From positions 463,001-527,000 of the forward strand of contig NZ_CP159404.1 of assembly GCF_040500525.1 (NCBI RefSeq): a stretch of DNA of 64,000 bases, in the 5' to 3' direction. Under the pieces are notes generated by a model that made no database searches, was not told where the DNA came from, and saw only the letters and a program-made list of their open reading frames with translations. This stretch comes from Azospirillum formosense. GTDB taxonomy: Bacteria; Pseudomonadota; Alphaproteobacteria; Azospirillales; Azospirillaceae. Position 1 is the stretch's first letter, and each line of letters opens with the position of its first letter. A program made the translations under genes and the position numbers. Below, piece by piece: positions 9,731 to 17,639 of the stretch.

Positions 9731-10804
9731 CTAGTGCGAGAACGGGTAGAGCTTCCAGTAGGCCTTGATCTGCTTCCAGCGGTGGGCCAGCCCGTCCGGT
9801 TCGAAGACCAGGAACAGGATGATCACGAGGCCGATGGCCATTTCGCGCAGGAAGGCGATGGCGTCCTTCAGGTTCAGCGCGGCGTCGATGGCGGTGCCGG
9901 ACAGCGCGGTGGTGATGGCCTGCATCACCTCGGGCAGCAGCACCATGAAGGCGGTGCCCATCAGCGACCCCATGATCGAGCCCAGCCCCCCGATGATGAT
10001 CATGCCGAGGAACTGGATCGAGAAGAGGATCGTGAAGCCCTCCACCGATACGAACTGCAGGTAGTGGGCGTAGAGCGCGCCGCCGATGCCGGCGTAGAAG
10101 GACGAGATGCCGAAGGACATCGTGCGGTACTTGGTCAGGTTGATGCCCATGATCTCCGCGGAGAGATAATGGTCACGCACCGCCACCAGCGCCCGCCCGT
10201 CGCGGGACCGCATCAGGTTGGTCGCCAGGATGTACATGACGACCATGTAGACCAGCACGACGTAGAAGAAGCTCTCGTCGGTGTCGAAGGCGTAGCCGAA
10301 CAGGGTGAAGGGCTCCGCGATTGTGCCGGCGGTTCCCCCCGTGAACCAGTCGGCCCGCGAGAAGAAGTCCTGGAGGATGTACTGCGCCGCCAGCGTGGCG
10401 ATGGCGAGGTACAGGCCCTTCAGCCGCGCCGCCGGGATGCCGAACAGCATGCCGACCGCGGTGGTCATCACGCCGGCCAGCGGGATGGCGAGCGCCACCG
10501 GGATGCCGAAGCTGTTCGACAGCCACGCCGACGAGAAGGCGCCGAAACCGAAGAAGGCGGCGTGCCCGATGGAGATCTGGCCGGTGAAGCCGACCAGAAT
10601 GTTCAGCCCCAGCGCCGCGATGCCGAGATAGCCGATCTGGATGCACAGGTTCAGCCAGTAGCGGTCCATGAAGGCCGGGCAGAGCAGCAGCAAGGCCACG
10701 CCCAGGATCGCGAAGTTGCGGCTGGTCCTGGTCGGGAAGATGGTCGTGTCGGCGGCGTACCGGGTCTTGAAGTCGCCGCAGGGAATGAGACTGATGTTCG
10801 CCAT
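9731..10804 (-). CDS. livM: Liv-type ABC transporter permease LivM (357 aa)
   Basis: Inner-membrane permease that pairs with LivH. Multiple hydrophobic segments are visible. It has the conserved LivM block GFTGQISIGHAAFFGFGAFSS, the coupling region LRSRDGRALVAVRDHYLSAE (EAA-loop equivalent), and the late GGLGSIMGSLMGTAFMVLLPE segment. Starts MANISLIPCGDFKTRY at 10804, 15 bp after livH, so translational coupling is likely. Ends with a TAG at 9731-9733 and is followed by livK. Confidence 0.93.
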   Translation of the reverse strand: MANISLIPCGDFKTRYAADTTIFPTRTSRNFAILGVALLLLCPAFMDRYWLNLCIQIGYLGIAALGLNILVGFTGQISIGHAAFFGFGAFSSAWLSNSFGIPVALAIPLAGVMTTAVGMLFGIPAARLKGLYLAIATLAAQYILQDFFSRADWFTGGTAGTIAEPFTLFGYAFDTDESFFYVVLVYMVVMYILATNLMRSRDGRALVAVRDHYLSAEIMGINLTKYRTMSFGISSFYAGIGGALYAHYLQFVSVEGFTILFSIQFLGMIIIGGLGSIMGSLMGTAFMVLLPEVMQAITTALSGTAIDAALNLKDAIAFLREMAIGLVIILFLVFEPDGLAHRWKQIKAYWKLYPFSH

Positions 10805-10819
10805 GGTTGCGGCCGCTCC

Positions 10820-11707
10820 TTACACGCGCTCGATGTCCTTGGTGCCGAAGAGGCCGTAGGGCTTGATCATCAGGATGACGATCAGGACGTAGAAGGGGGC
10901 GATCTCGTACATGTTGCCCCAGTTCAGCCACTGGCTGTCCAGGTAGTGCGCGAGATTCTCCAGCACGCCGACGATCAGGCCGCCCAGCACCGCCCCGGCC
11001 ACGCTGTCCAGCCCGCCGAGGATGACCGCCGGGAAGACCTTGATGCCGAAGAAGGAGAGCGCGGACGACACGCCGTTGACGACGCCGACCGTGACGCCGG
11101 CCACCGCCGACACCATGGCGGAGATGGCCCAGCTCATCGCGAACATGTGGCGCACGGAGATGCCCAGCGACTGCGCCACCTGCTGGTCGAAGGCGGTCGC
11201 CCGCATCGCCAGACCCATCCGCGAGTATTTGAAGAACCAGCCGAAGCCCGCCATGATCAGCAGCGAGATGACCAGGCTCATCACATAGACGGTCTGCACG
11301 TCGAGCCCGAGGATGTTCACGGTCGGGCTGGCGAAAATGGTCGGGAACGGCTTGGCGAAGACGCCGAACATCCACTTCATCAGGGCCTGGAAGAAGATCG
11401 ACAGGCCGATGGTGACCATGATGACGGAGATGATCGGCTCCCCGATCATCGGCCGCAGCACGACGACCTGAAGCACGATGCCGAAGACCAGCATGAAGGC
11501 CAGCGTGATCGGGAAGCCGATCCAGAAGGGCAGCTGCCAGGAGGTCAGCAGCCACCAGCAGGTCCAGGCGCCGATCAGCAGGAACTCGCCCTGGGCGAAG
11601 TTCACGATGCGGCTGGCCTTGTAGATCAGCACGAAGGACATCGCCACGACGCCGTACAGCGCGCCGACGATCAGTCCGTTGACGAGAAGCTGGAAGAGCA
11701 AGGTCAT
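10820..11707 (-). CDS. livH: Liv-type ABC transporter permease LivH (295 aa)
   Basis: Second inner-membrane permease of the HAAT importer. Eight or so hydrophobic segments are visible. Typical LivH blocks are NGLIVGALYGVVAMSFVLIYKASRIVNFAQGEF near the N terminus, FKYSRMGLAMRATAFD (cytoplasmic coupling loop) and FPAVILGGLDSVAGAVLGGLIVGVLE near the C terminus. It is separated from the upstream acyl-CoA synthetase gene by repeat R3 (about 190 bp), so its translation depends on its own leader. Cotranscribed with livM, livK and livF by strand and spacing. Confidence 0.93.
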   Translation of the reverse strand: MTLLFQLLVNGLIVGALYGVVAMSFVLIYKASRIVNFAQGEFLLIGAWTCWWLLTSWQLPFWIGFPITLAFMLVFGIVLQVVVLRPMIGEPIISVIMVTIGLSIFFQALMKWMFGVFAKPFPTIFASPTVNILGLDVQTVYVMSLVISLLIMAGFGWFFKYSRMGLAMRATAFDQQVAQSLGISVRHMFAMSWAISAMVSAVAGVTVGVVNGVSSALSFFGIKVFPAVILGGLDSVAGAVLGGLIVGVLENLAHYLDSQWLNWGNMYEIAPFYVLIVILMIKPYGLFGTKDIERV

Positions 11708-11728
11708 GGCGTGGCCTCGTTCTCAATA

Positions 11729-11867
11729 CCCTCTCCCGTCCCGGGAGAGGATGGCCCGCAGGGCCGGGTGAGGGTGCATTCGAGGATCGAGCGCCGGCCC
11801 ATTGCCGACACCATCACCCTTCCCGCGCGGAGCGCGGGCCCTTTCCCTCTCCCGGGACGGGAGAGGG
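11729..11867. repeat. Dispersed GC-rich intergenic repeat, copy R3
   Basis: A 139-bp element of the R2 family lying between the acyl-CoA synthetase gene and livH inside one apparent operon. Outer arms CCCTCTCCCGTCCCGGGAG and reverse complement, with inner GCCGGGTGAGGGTG and CATCACCCTTCCC blocks. Confidence 0.88.
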
Positions 11868-11897
11868 ATTTTCTGGCGTGGCGCATCACCGCCCCCC

Positions 11898-13844
11898 TCA
11901 CGCCGCGGCCTGCGCCGGCTTCTTGGCCGGCGTGGGCAGCAGGTCGACCACCTTCAGCACGGTGCGGATGCGCTGCTTGGTGCCGTCCTGGAAGGTGATG
12001 GTGGTGTCCACGTCGATGGCCGGCTGGCCCGCGTAGATGGAGTCGATGATCTCGCCGTACTTCTCGGCGATCACGCCGCGCCGCACCTTGCGGGTGCGCG
12101 TCAGCTCGCCGTCGTCGGCGTCCAGCTCCTTGTAGAGCAGAAGGAACTTGGTGATCCGCTGAAACTCCGGCAGCGTCGCGTTCACCCGCTCCACCTCCTG
12201 GCGCAGCAGCTCGTAGACTTCCGGCTTCGACGCCAAGTCTGAGTAGGTGGTGAAGGCGATGCGGTTCTTTTCCGCCCACTTCGACACGATGGGGAAGCGG
12301 ATGCAGATGATCGCCGACAGATAGGGCCGCTTGTTGCCCAGGATCACCGCCTCGGCCACGTAGGGGCTGAACTTCAGCTTGTTCTCGATGAACTGCGGGC
12401 TGAAGCGATCGTTGTTGCTGGTGGTGGCGATGTCCTTGATGCGGTCGATGATGACCAGATGGCCCTTCTTGTCGAAGAAGCCGGCGTCGCCCGTGTGCAT
12501 CCAGCCGTCGCGCAGGTCCGCCGTGGTCGAGGCCTCGTTGCGGTAGTAGCCGGCGAACATGTTGGGGTGGCTGACCACGATCTCGCTGACGCCGTTCTGG
12601 TCGGGCTCGATCACCTTGACCTTGATATCGTCGTCGAAGGGCACGCCCACCGTGTCGAAATCCACGTCGTTCGAGCGATGCACCGTGTAGGCGCCCATCG
12701 TCTCGGTCTGGCCGTAGATCTGGCGCAGCGGCACGCCTAGCGCCTGGAAGAATTTGAAGGTGTCGGGGCCGAGCGCCGCGCCGCCGGTCGCCGCCGACTT
12801 CAGGTTGGTGAAGCCAAGGCGGTCTCGCAGCGCTGCGAAGAGAATGCGGTCGGCGACGGCGGAGCGGGTGCCGTTGGCAAGCGCCTCCAGCCCCAGCTTC
12901 ATGCCGTAATCGTACATCGTCTGCTTGAAGGGGGAAGCGTCCATCATGCGGGCGCGCACGTCGGCGGCGATCTGCTCCCACAGGCGGGGGGCGAACAGCA
13001 CGAAGCTCGGCCCGATCTCGCGGAAGTCGTTCATCATCGTCTCGGCTTCCTCGACGAAGTTCACGCGCATCCGCGACACCATGCCCATGCCGACGGCGTA
13101 GATCTGCTCCATGATCCAGGACAGCGGCAGAACCGACACATACTCGTCGGTCGGCCCCTTGGGGTCCACCGACAGGTAGCTGGCGACGTGGCGGATCAAC
13201 CGCCCCGCCGGCAGCATCGCCAGCTTCGGGTTCGAAGTGGTGCCCGAGGTGGTGCAGAGCACCGCCACGTCGTCGCCGCGCGTTGCGCCGACCAGCTCCT
13301 CGTAGAGGTTCGGCTTCTCGGCGTGCAGGGTGTTGCCCAGCTTCACCAGCTCCGCCGCCTCCATCAGGCGCGGGTCGCTGTATTTGCGCATCCCGCGGGG
13401 GTCGGAGTAGATGATGTGCTTCAGCGTCGGCAGGCGCTCGCCGAGGTTCAGCAGCTTGTCGACCTGCTCCTCGTCCTCCGCGAAAATGACGTGCACGTCG
13501 GCGTAGGTGATGAGGTAGGCGACCTCCTCGTCCATGGCGTCGCGGTAGATGCCCAGGCTCATGGCGCCCATGGCGTGGGCGGCGATCTCGCCCATCACCC
13601 AGTCGGGCCGGTTGTCGCCGAGCAGGGCCACCACATGGCCGCGCTCCACGCCGAGCTTGATGAGGCCGAGCGTGAAGGCGCGCACGCGGGCGTGCATGTC
13701 CGCCCAGGTGAACTCGCGCCAGATGCCGAAGTCCTTCTCGCGCATGGCGACGTCGCCGCCATGCTCGCGGGCGTGCAGGGTCAGCAGCTTCGGCAGCGTG
13801 TCGTGGATCTTGATATCGGGCAGCGTCAGATCGGGAACAGACAT
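11898..13844 (-). CDS. Long-chain-type acyl-CoA synthetase (AMP-binding, 648 aa)
   Basis: An ATP-dependent carboxylic acid:CoA ligase. The P-loop LCTTSGTTSNPKLAML (near residue 190) is canonical. IYGQTETMGAYTVHR is the acyl-adenylate motif, GDAGFFDKKGHLVIIDRIKD the hinge motif, and ELTRTRKVRRGVIAEKYGE lies at the C terminus, all as in FAA1/FadD15-like enzymes. The start at 13844 overlaps the livG stop by one base (TGATG), so the two are translationally coupled; a longer in-frame reading to 14900 merely runs through livG. Acyl-CoA synthetases of this type are commonly embedded in liv-like operons. Here it presumably activates the acid imported by the transporter, trapping it as a CoA ester. 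The substrate is not known. Confidence 0.92.
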   Translation of the reverse strand: MSVPDLTLPDIKIHDTLPKLLTLHAREHGGDVAMREKDFGIWREFTWADMHARVRAFTLGLIKLGVERGHVVALLGDNRPDWVMGEIAAHAMGAMSLGIYRDAMDEEVAYLITYADVHVIFAEDEEQVDKLLNLGERLPTLKHIIYSDPRGMRKYSDPRLMEAAELVKLGNTLHAEKPNLYEELVGATRGDDVAVLCTTSGTTSNPKLAMLPAGRLIRHVASYLSVDPKGPTDEYVSVLPLSWIMEQIYAVGMGMVSRMRVNFVEEAETMMNDFREIGPSFVLFAPRLWEQIAADVRARMMDASPFKQTMYDYGMKLGLEALANGTRSAVADRILFAALRDRLGFTNLKSAATGGAALGPDTFKFFQALGVPLRQIYGQTETMGAYTVHRSNDVDFDTVGVPFDDDIKVKVIEPDQNGVSEIVVSHPNMFAGYYRNEASTTADLRDGWMHTGDAGFFDKKGHLVIIDRIKDIATTSNNDRFSPQFIENKLKFSPYVAEAVILGNKRPYLSAIICIRFPIVSKWAEKNRIAFTTYSDLASKPEVYELLRQEVERVNATLPEFQRITKFLLLYKELDADDGELTRTRKVRRGVIAEKYGEIIDSIYAGQPAIDVDTTITFQDGTKQRIRTVLKVVDLLPTPAKKPAQAAA

Positions 13845-14731
13845 CACGCGACCTCCTGCTTGGGCGGCGGGGCCACGGCCTCGTCCTCCTCGTCGTCCTC
13901 GCCGAGATAGGCGCGCTTGACGCGCGGATCGTTCAGCACCTCCTCCGGCGTGCCCTCGGCGATCTTCTTGCCGAACTCCAGGACGATCACGCGGTGGGAG
14001 ATGTCCATCACGACGCCCATGTCGTGCTCGATCATCACCACCGTCATGCCGAACTCCTCGTTCAGGTCGACGATGTAGCGGGCCATGTCCTCCTTCTCCT
14101 CCAGGTTCATGCCCGCCATGGGCTCGTCCAGGAGGATCAGGTCGGGTTTCAGCGCGATGGCGCGGGCCAGCTCCACCCGCTTGCGCAGGCCGTAGGAGAG
14201 CGTCCCCGCGGTGGCCTTGCGGACATGCTGGATTTCCAGGAAGTCGATGATCTCCTCGACCTCGCGGCGGTGGGCCAGCTCCTCCTTGCGGGCGCCGGTC
14301 AGCCAGTAGAGGGACCCGGTGAAGAAGTTGTTCTTCAGCAGGTGGTGACGCCCGACCATGATGTTGTCGAGCACCGTCATGTGGCCGAACAGCGCCAGAT
14401 TCTGGAAGGTGCGCCCGATGCCGAGCGAGGCGCGGTGGTTGGGCGTCATGCCCGTGATGTCCTGGCCCTTGAAATAGACCTTTCCGTCGGTGGGCCGGTA
14501 GCGGCCGGAGATGCAGTTGACCATGGAGGTCTTGCCCGCACCGTTCGGGCCGATGATGGAGAACAGCTCCCCCTTGCGGATGCTGAAACCGACGTCGGTC
14601 AGCGCCTGCACGCCGCCAAAGCGCAAGGACACGCCCCGGGCTTCGAAGATGGTGTCCGATGGGGAGGCCGCGCGGGTGGCGTCGGCCGGGTGGGCGTAAC
14701 CGCGTGGCGATGCGACGGGCGCGCCTGACAT
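13844..14731 (-). CDS. livG: Liv-type ABC transporter ATP-binding protein LivG (295 aa)
   Basis: First gene of the minus-strand transporter cluster. Walker A is IIGPNGAGKTSMVNC (near residue 60), signature LSYGLRKRVELARAIA, Walker B PDLILLDEPMAGMN, and H-loop VVMIEHDMGVVM. LYWLTGARKEELAHRREVEEIIDFL is the LivG-specific helical insert. It has an extra N-terminal segment of about 25 residues and an acidic C-terminal tail (EDDEEDEAVAPPPKQ). The start at 14731 follows an AGGAGGAAA leader. A 17-bp palindrome at 14795-14811 overlaps a plausible promoter for this gene and matches a second one at the start of the divergent IclR-ANL regulator. Confidence 0.94.
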   Translation of the reverse strand: MSGAPVASPRGYAHPADATRAASPSDTIFEARGVSLRFGGVQALTDVGFSIRKGELFSIIGPNGAGKTSMVNCISGRYRPTDGKVYFKGQDITGMTPNHRASLGIGRTFQNLALFGHMTVLDNIMVGRHHLLKNNFFTGSLYWLTGARKEELAHRREVEEIIDFLEIQHVRKATAGTLSYGLRKRVELARAIALKPDLILLDEPMAGMNLEEKEDMARYIVDLNEEFGMTVVMIEHDMGVVMDISHRVIVLEFGKKIAEGTPEEVLNDPRVKRAYLGEDDEEDEAVAPPPKQEVA

Positions 14732-14794
14732 TTCCTCCTCCGTTGCTGTGGAACTGCCTTTTTATCGTTCGCCGGATCGTTGGCCGTGCGAACT

Positions 14795-14811
14795 GGTCCA
14801 TATTGTGGACC
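14795..14811. promoter_or_regulatory. Putative IclR-type operator O1 upstream of livG
   Basis: GGTCCATATTGTGGACC, a 6-bp inverted repeat (GGTCCA/TGGACC) around an AT-rich centre. On the minus strand it overlaps the -10 region of a plausible livG promoter (TTGCAC, 16 nt, TATGGA). Nearly identical to O2 at 14911-14927. Confidence 0.7.
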
Positions 14812-14860
14812 GTCCTTTGTGCAACGTCTGAACTATAGCCTGTGATGCGCACCGTTTTCA

Positions 14861-14877
14861 ACACGGACATTCCGTGT
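14861..14877. promoter_or_regulatory. 17-bp palindrome in the livG/regulator divergent promoter region
   Basis: ACACGGA-cat-TCCGTGT, a perfect 7-bp inverted repeat between O1 and O2. Its sequence differs from O1 and O2, so it may bind a different protein or be incidental. Confidence 0.45.
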
Positions 14878-14910
14878 ATGCATGTTTTTTGGAGCGACAT
14901 CCGGCCCGAA

Positions 14911-14927
14911 GGTCCATAATATGGACC
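14911..14927. promoter_or_regulatory. Putative IclR-type operator O2 overlapping the regulator start
   Basis: GGTCCATAATATGGACC, arms GGTCCAT/ATGGACC around AAT. The right arm contains the candidate ATG at 14921. Repression by direct occlusion of the regulator's own initiation region is the simplest reading. Confidence 0.7.
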
Positions 14928-16591
14928 CCATCATGACCCGGCCCGATTCCGACACCGAAACCGCCCCTGCCGGAGCGTCCGGCGGCACGCAAAGCCTGGA
15001 ACGCGCGTTGGCCCTGCTGCGCGCCGTCGCGTCGCATGGGGCCGAGGGCGCGCGGCTGGCCGACCTGATGAGCGACACCGCCCTGTCCAAGGCGACCGCG
15101 CACCGCCTGCTGACCGCCCTGGCGCGGGAGCGCTTCATCGACCAGGACCCGCGCAGCCGCCGCTACCATCTGGGGCCGGAGCTGGATTCGCTGGGCCGCA
15201 TCGCCGCCGCCCGCCACCGCCCGGAAGGCGTCGGCAACGGCACGGCGCCCGGCCCGGCCACCGTTCAGCCGACCGCCTTCCTGCGCCCGGACTACCAGGG
15301 CGATTCCATTCCGCTCGCCGACCTGCTGTGCGACCGCCACACCCGCGCCGACGGCGCCCGCGCCGCCCTGCTGCACGAGAGCGTGGCCGGGCAGACGACG
15401 GAGCTGAGCTTCGCCCGGCTGGCCCGCGATTCGGCGCGCTTCGCCGCGGTGCTGCGCGGCCTCGGCGTCGGGCGTGGCGACCGGGTGGCGGTGCTGCTGC
15501 CCAAGGGGGCGGAGCTGCTGATCGCCGCGCTGGCGATCTGGCGGCTCGGCGGGGTCTACATGCCGCTGTTCACCACCTATTCCGCGGCCGCGGTCGCCTA
15601 CCGGCTGGCCGACAGCGACGCGCGGGCGATCGTCACCACCGGCTTCCTGCGCCGCAAAATTCCGCGCGACAACAGCCGCCCCGTGGTGATGGTGGAGGGC
15701 GACGAGGCCTTCGGTCCCGGCGCCGACGCGGTGCCCTTCTGGTCGGCGCTTCATGAATCGGCCCCCTTGCCCGACAGCGCCCGCTACGCCGACCGCGACG
15801 CCTTCGCGCTGATGTACACCTCCGAGGCGGAGCCGAAGCCGCTCGGCGTCTCGCTGCCCGTCATGGCGCTGGCCGGGATCGAGCAGTACATGCGCATCGG
15901 CCTCGACCTGCGCGACGACGACATCTACTGGAACATGGCCGATCCCGGCTGGGCCTACGGCGCCTATTACGGGCTGGTCGGGCCGCTGCTGCTCGGGCGC
16001 ACCACCATCTTCTGCGACGGCCCCTACGACGTGCGGCAGGGCTACCGCATGCTGACAAAGTTCGGCGTCACCAACCTGACCTGCGCGCCGTCCCAGATCC
16101 GCGCCTGGCACAGCGCCGACCCGGAGGGCGGCCCGCACAAGCTCGCCCTGCGCATCCTGTCGGTGGTCGGCGAGCCGCTGCCGCCGGAGTTGATCGGTTG
16201 GGCGAACCGGGTGGTCAGCGTCCCCCTGCTCGACCAGTACGGGCAGCGCGAGACCGGCATCTTCATGATGAACCGCTACGACCCCGGCCACGCCGACCGC
16301 ACCGCCGACTCCTCGCTGGGACGGCCCCTGCCCGGCTTCCGCGTGGTCATCCTCGACCCGCAGGGCCGCGAGGCGCCGGTCGGCGGCGCGGGCGAGATCG
16401 CCATCGACGTTGAATCCTCGCCGCTCTTCTGGTTCGACGCCTACGCCAACGACCCGGCGCGCACCGCCGCCCGCTTCCGCCACGGCCGCCGCTATTACCT
16501 CACCGGCGACTGGGCGTTCCTGGACGGCGACGGCAACATCCATTTCCGGGGACGGGCGTCGGACGCCATCGTCATGCAGCAGGCGGATTGA
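14921..16591 (+). CDS. IclR winged-helix domain fused to degenerate acyl-CoA-synthetase (ANL) domain, putative acyl-sensing regulator (556 aa)
   Basis: Residues about 23-92 are an IclR-family DNA-binding domain (TQSLERALALLRAVASHG, LSKATAHRLLTALARERF, DPRSRRYHLGPELDSLG). The normal IclR effector domain is absent. Instead residues about 125-556 are an acetyl/medium-chain acyl-CoA-synthetase N-domain (GVGRGDRVAVLLPKGAELL, NMADPGWAYGAYYGLVGPL, DQYGQRETGIFMMN, YYLTGDWAFLDGDG). The ATP P-loop is degraded: YTSGTTGxPKG is replaced by YTSEAEPKPLG. The protein stops at GRASDAIVMQQAD, so the whole C-terminal ANL subdomain with the catalytic Lys is missing; a dispersed repeat begins 12 bp after the stop. 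It is probably a ligand-sensing regulator, not an enzyme. A start at 14933 (MTRPDSD) is equally possible. Divergent from livG, with matching palindromes at both promoters. Confidence 0.85.
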   Translation: MDPIMTRPDSDTETAPAGASGGTQSLERALALLRAVASHGAEGARLADLMSDTALSKATAHRLLTALARERFIDQDPRSRRYHLGPELDSLGRIAAARHRPEGVGNGTAPGPATVQPTAFLRPDYQGDSIPLADLLCDRHTRADGARAALLHESVAGQTTELSFARLARDSARFAAVLRGLGVGRGDRVAVLLPKGAELLIAALAIWRLGGVYMPLFTTYSAAAVAYRLADSDARAIVTTGFLRRKIPRDNSRPVVMVEGDEAFGPGADAVPFWSALHESAPLPDSARYADRDAFALMYTSEAEPKPLGVSLPVMALAGIEQYMRIGLDLRDDDIYWNMADPGWAYGAYYGLVGPLLLGRTTIFCDGPYDVRQGYRMLTKFGVTNLTCAPSQIRAWHSADPEGGPHKLALRILSVVGEPLPPELIGWANRVVSVPLLDQYGQRETGIFMMNRYDPGHADRTADSSLGRPLPGFRVVILDPQGREAPVGGAGEIAIDVESSPLFWFDAYANDPARTAARFRHGRRYYLTGDWAFLDGDGNIHFRGRASDAIVMQQAD

Positions 16592-16603
16592 GGGGAGGCG
16601 CTT

Positions 16604-16690
16604 GCCCCCACCCCGGCCCTCCCCCGCTTTCGCAGGGGAGGGAGGAAAATGTCCCCTCCCCTGCGAAGCGGGGGAGGGTTAGGGAGGGGG
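16604..16690. repeat. Dispersed GC-rich intergenic repeat, copy R4
   Basis: An 87-bp pair of hairpin units (CCCTCCCCCGCTTTCGCAGG and CCTGCGAAGCGGGGGAGGG) ending in TTAGGGAGGGGG. It lies between convergent genes, so it may act as a bidirectional terminator. It starts 12 bp after the truncated end of the IclR-ANL gene. Confidence 0.88.
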
Positions 16691-16704
16691 CTCCGTAACC
16701 GCCC

Positions 16705-17595
16705 TTACGGCTTTCCGCGCAGCATGTTGACGATGCCGGAGAAGTCCTTGCCTCCGAAGCCGGCGTTGCAGAACAGCGCGTACATCTGCGCCGCCTCGCC
16801 GCCGAGCGGCAGCGGGCTGCCGGTGCTCTGTCCGGCCTCCACCGCCAGCTTCAGGTCCTTCAGCATCAGCGCCGCGGCGAAGCCCGGCTGGTAGTCGCGG
16901 TTGGCCGGCGAGGTCGGGACCGGACCCGGCACCGGGCAATAGCTGGTCAGCGACCAGCACTGGCCCGACGACTTCGACGCCACGTCGAACAGCTTCTGCG
17001 ATTCCAGCCCCAGCTTCTCGGCGAGCGCGAAGGCCTCCGACACGCCGAGCATCGAGATGCCGAGGATCATGTTGTTGCAGATCTTCGCCGCCTGGCCGTT
17101 GCCCGGCCCGCCGGTGTGCACGATGGCCTTGCCCATCGCCGACAGGATCGGCTCGGCGCGGCGGAAGGCGGTGTCGCTGCCGCCGACCATGAAGGTCAGA
17201 GTCGCCGCCTCGGCCCCGCCGACGCCGCCGGACACCGGCGCATCCACCATGGCGTGGCCCGCCGCCTCCGCCGCCGCCGCGACCGCGCGGGCGCTGTCGA
17301 CGTCCACGGTGGAGCTGTCGATGAACAGGCTGCCCGGCTTGGCCTTGGCGATGATGCCGTCGGGCGCCGTGTAGACATCGCGCACATGCTTTCCGGCGGG
17401 CAGCATGGTCACCACCACCTCGGCCTCCCCTGCAGCGGCGCCGGGGCCGGTGGCGATGGTGGCGCCGGCGTCGCGCGCGGCGGTGCAGGCGGCTTCCGAC
17501 AGGTCGAAGGCCAGCACGGTGTGGCCGGCCTTCAGCAGGTTGCGCATCATCGGCGCGCCCATGTTGCCCAGCCCGATAAAGGCGATCGTCGCCAT
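16705..17595 (-). CDS. mmsB: 3-hydroxyisobutyrate dehydrogenase (296 aa)
   Basis: NAD-dependent oxidation of 3-hydroxyisobutyrate to methylmalonate semialdehyde in valine degradation. The N-terminal Rossmann motif is IAFIGLGNMGAPMMRNLLKAGH, the substrate signature DAPVSGGVGGAEAATLTFMVGG (near residue 120), and the catalytic Lys block GNGQAAKICNNMILG (near residue 170). CPVPGPVPTSPANRDYQPGF is typical of MmsB among the beta-hydroxyacid dehydrogenases. It lies 44 bp downstream of isobutyryl-CoA dehydrogenase, on the same strand. The next step, methylmalonate-semialdehyde dehydrogenase, is not adjacent, but an MmsA homologue is at 51029-52528. Confidence 0.93.
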   Translation of the reverse strand: MATIAFIGLGNMGAPMMRNLLKAGHTVLAFDLSEAACTAARDAGATIATGPGAAAGEAEVVVTMLPAGKHVRDVYTAPDGIIAKAKPGSLFIDSSTVDVDSARAVAAAAEAAGHAMVDAPVSGGVGGAEAATLTFMVGGSDTAFRRAEPILSAMGKAIVHTGGPGNGQAAKICNNMILGISMLGVSEAFALAEKLGLESQKLFDVASKSSGQCWSLTSYCPVPGPVPTSPANRDYQPGFAAALMLKDLKLAVEAGQSTGSPLPLGGEAAQMYALFCNAGFGGKDFSGIVNMLRGKP

Positions 17596-17639
17596 AGCGT
17601 TTCCCCTCGTCTTTTTGATGCCGTCTTATTGTGCTGCCG

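Noticed and set aside
11898-14900. A single 1000-codon minus-strand frame covering the acyl-CoA synthetase and livG
   Set aside because: The N-terminal 350 residues are the wrong frame of livG. The real start is at 13844, overlapping the livG stop, and gives normal synthetase length.
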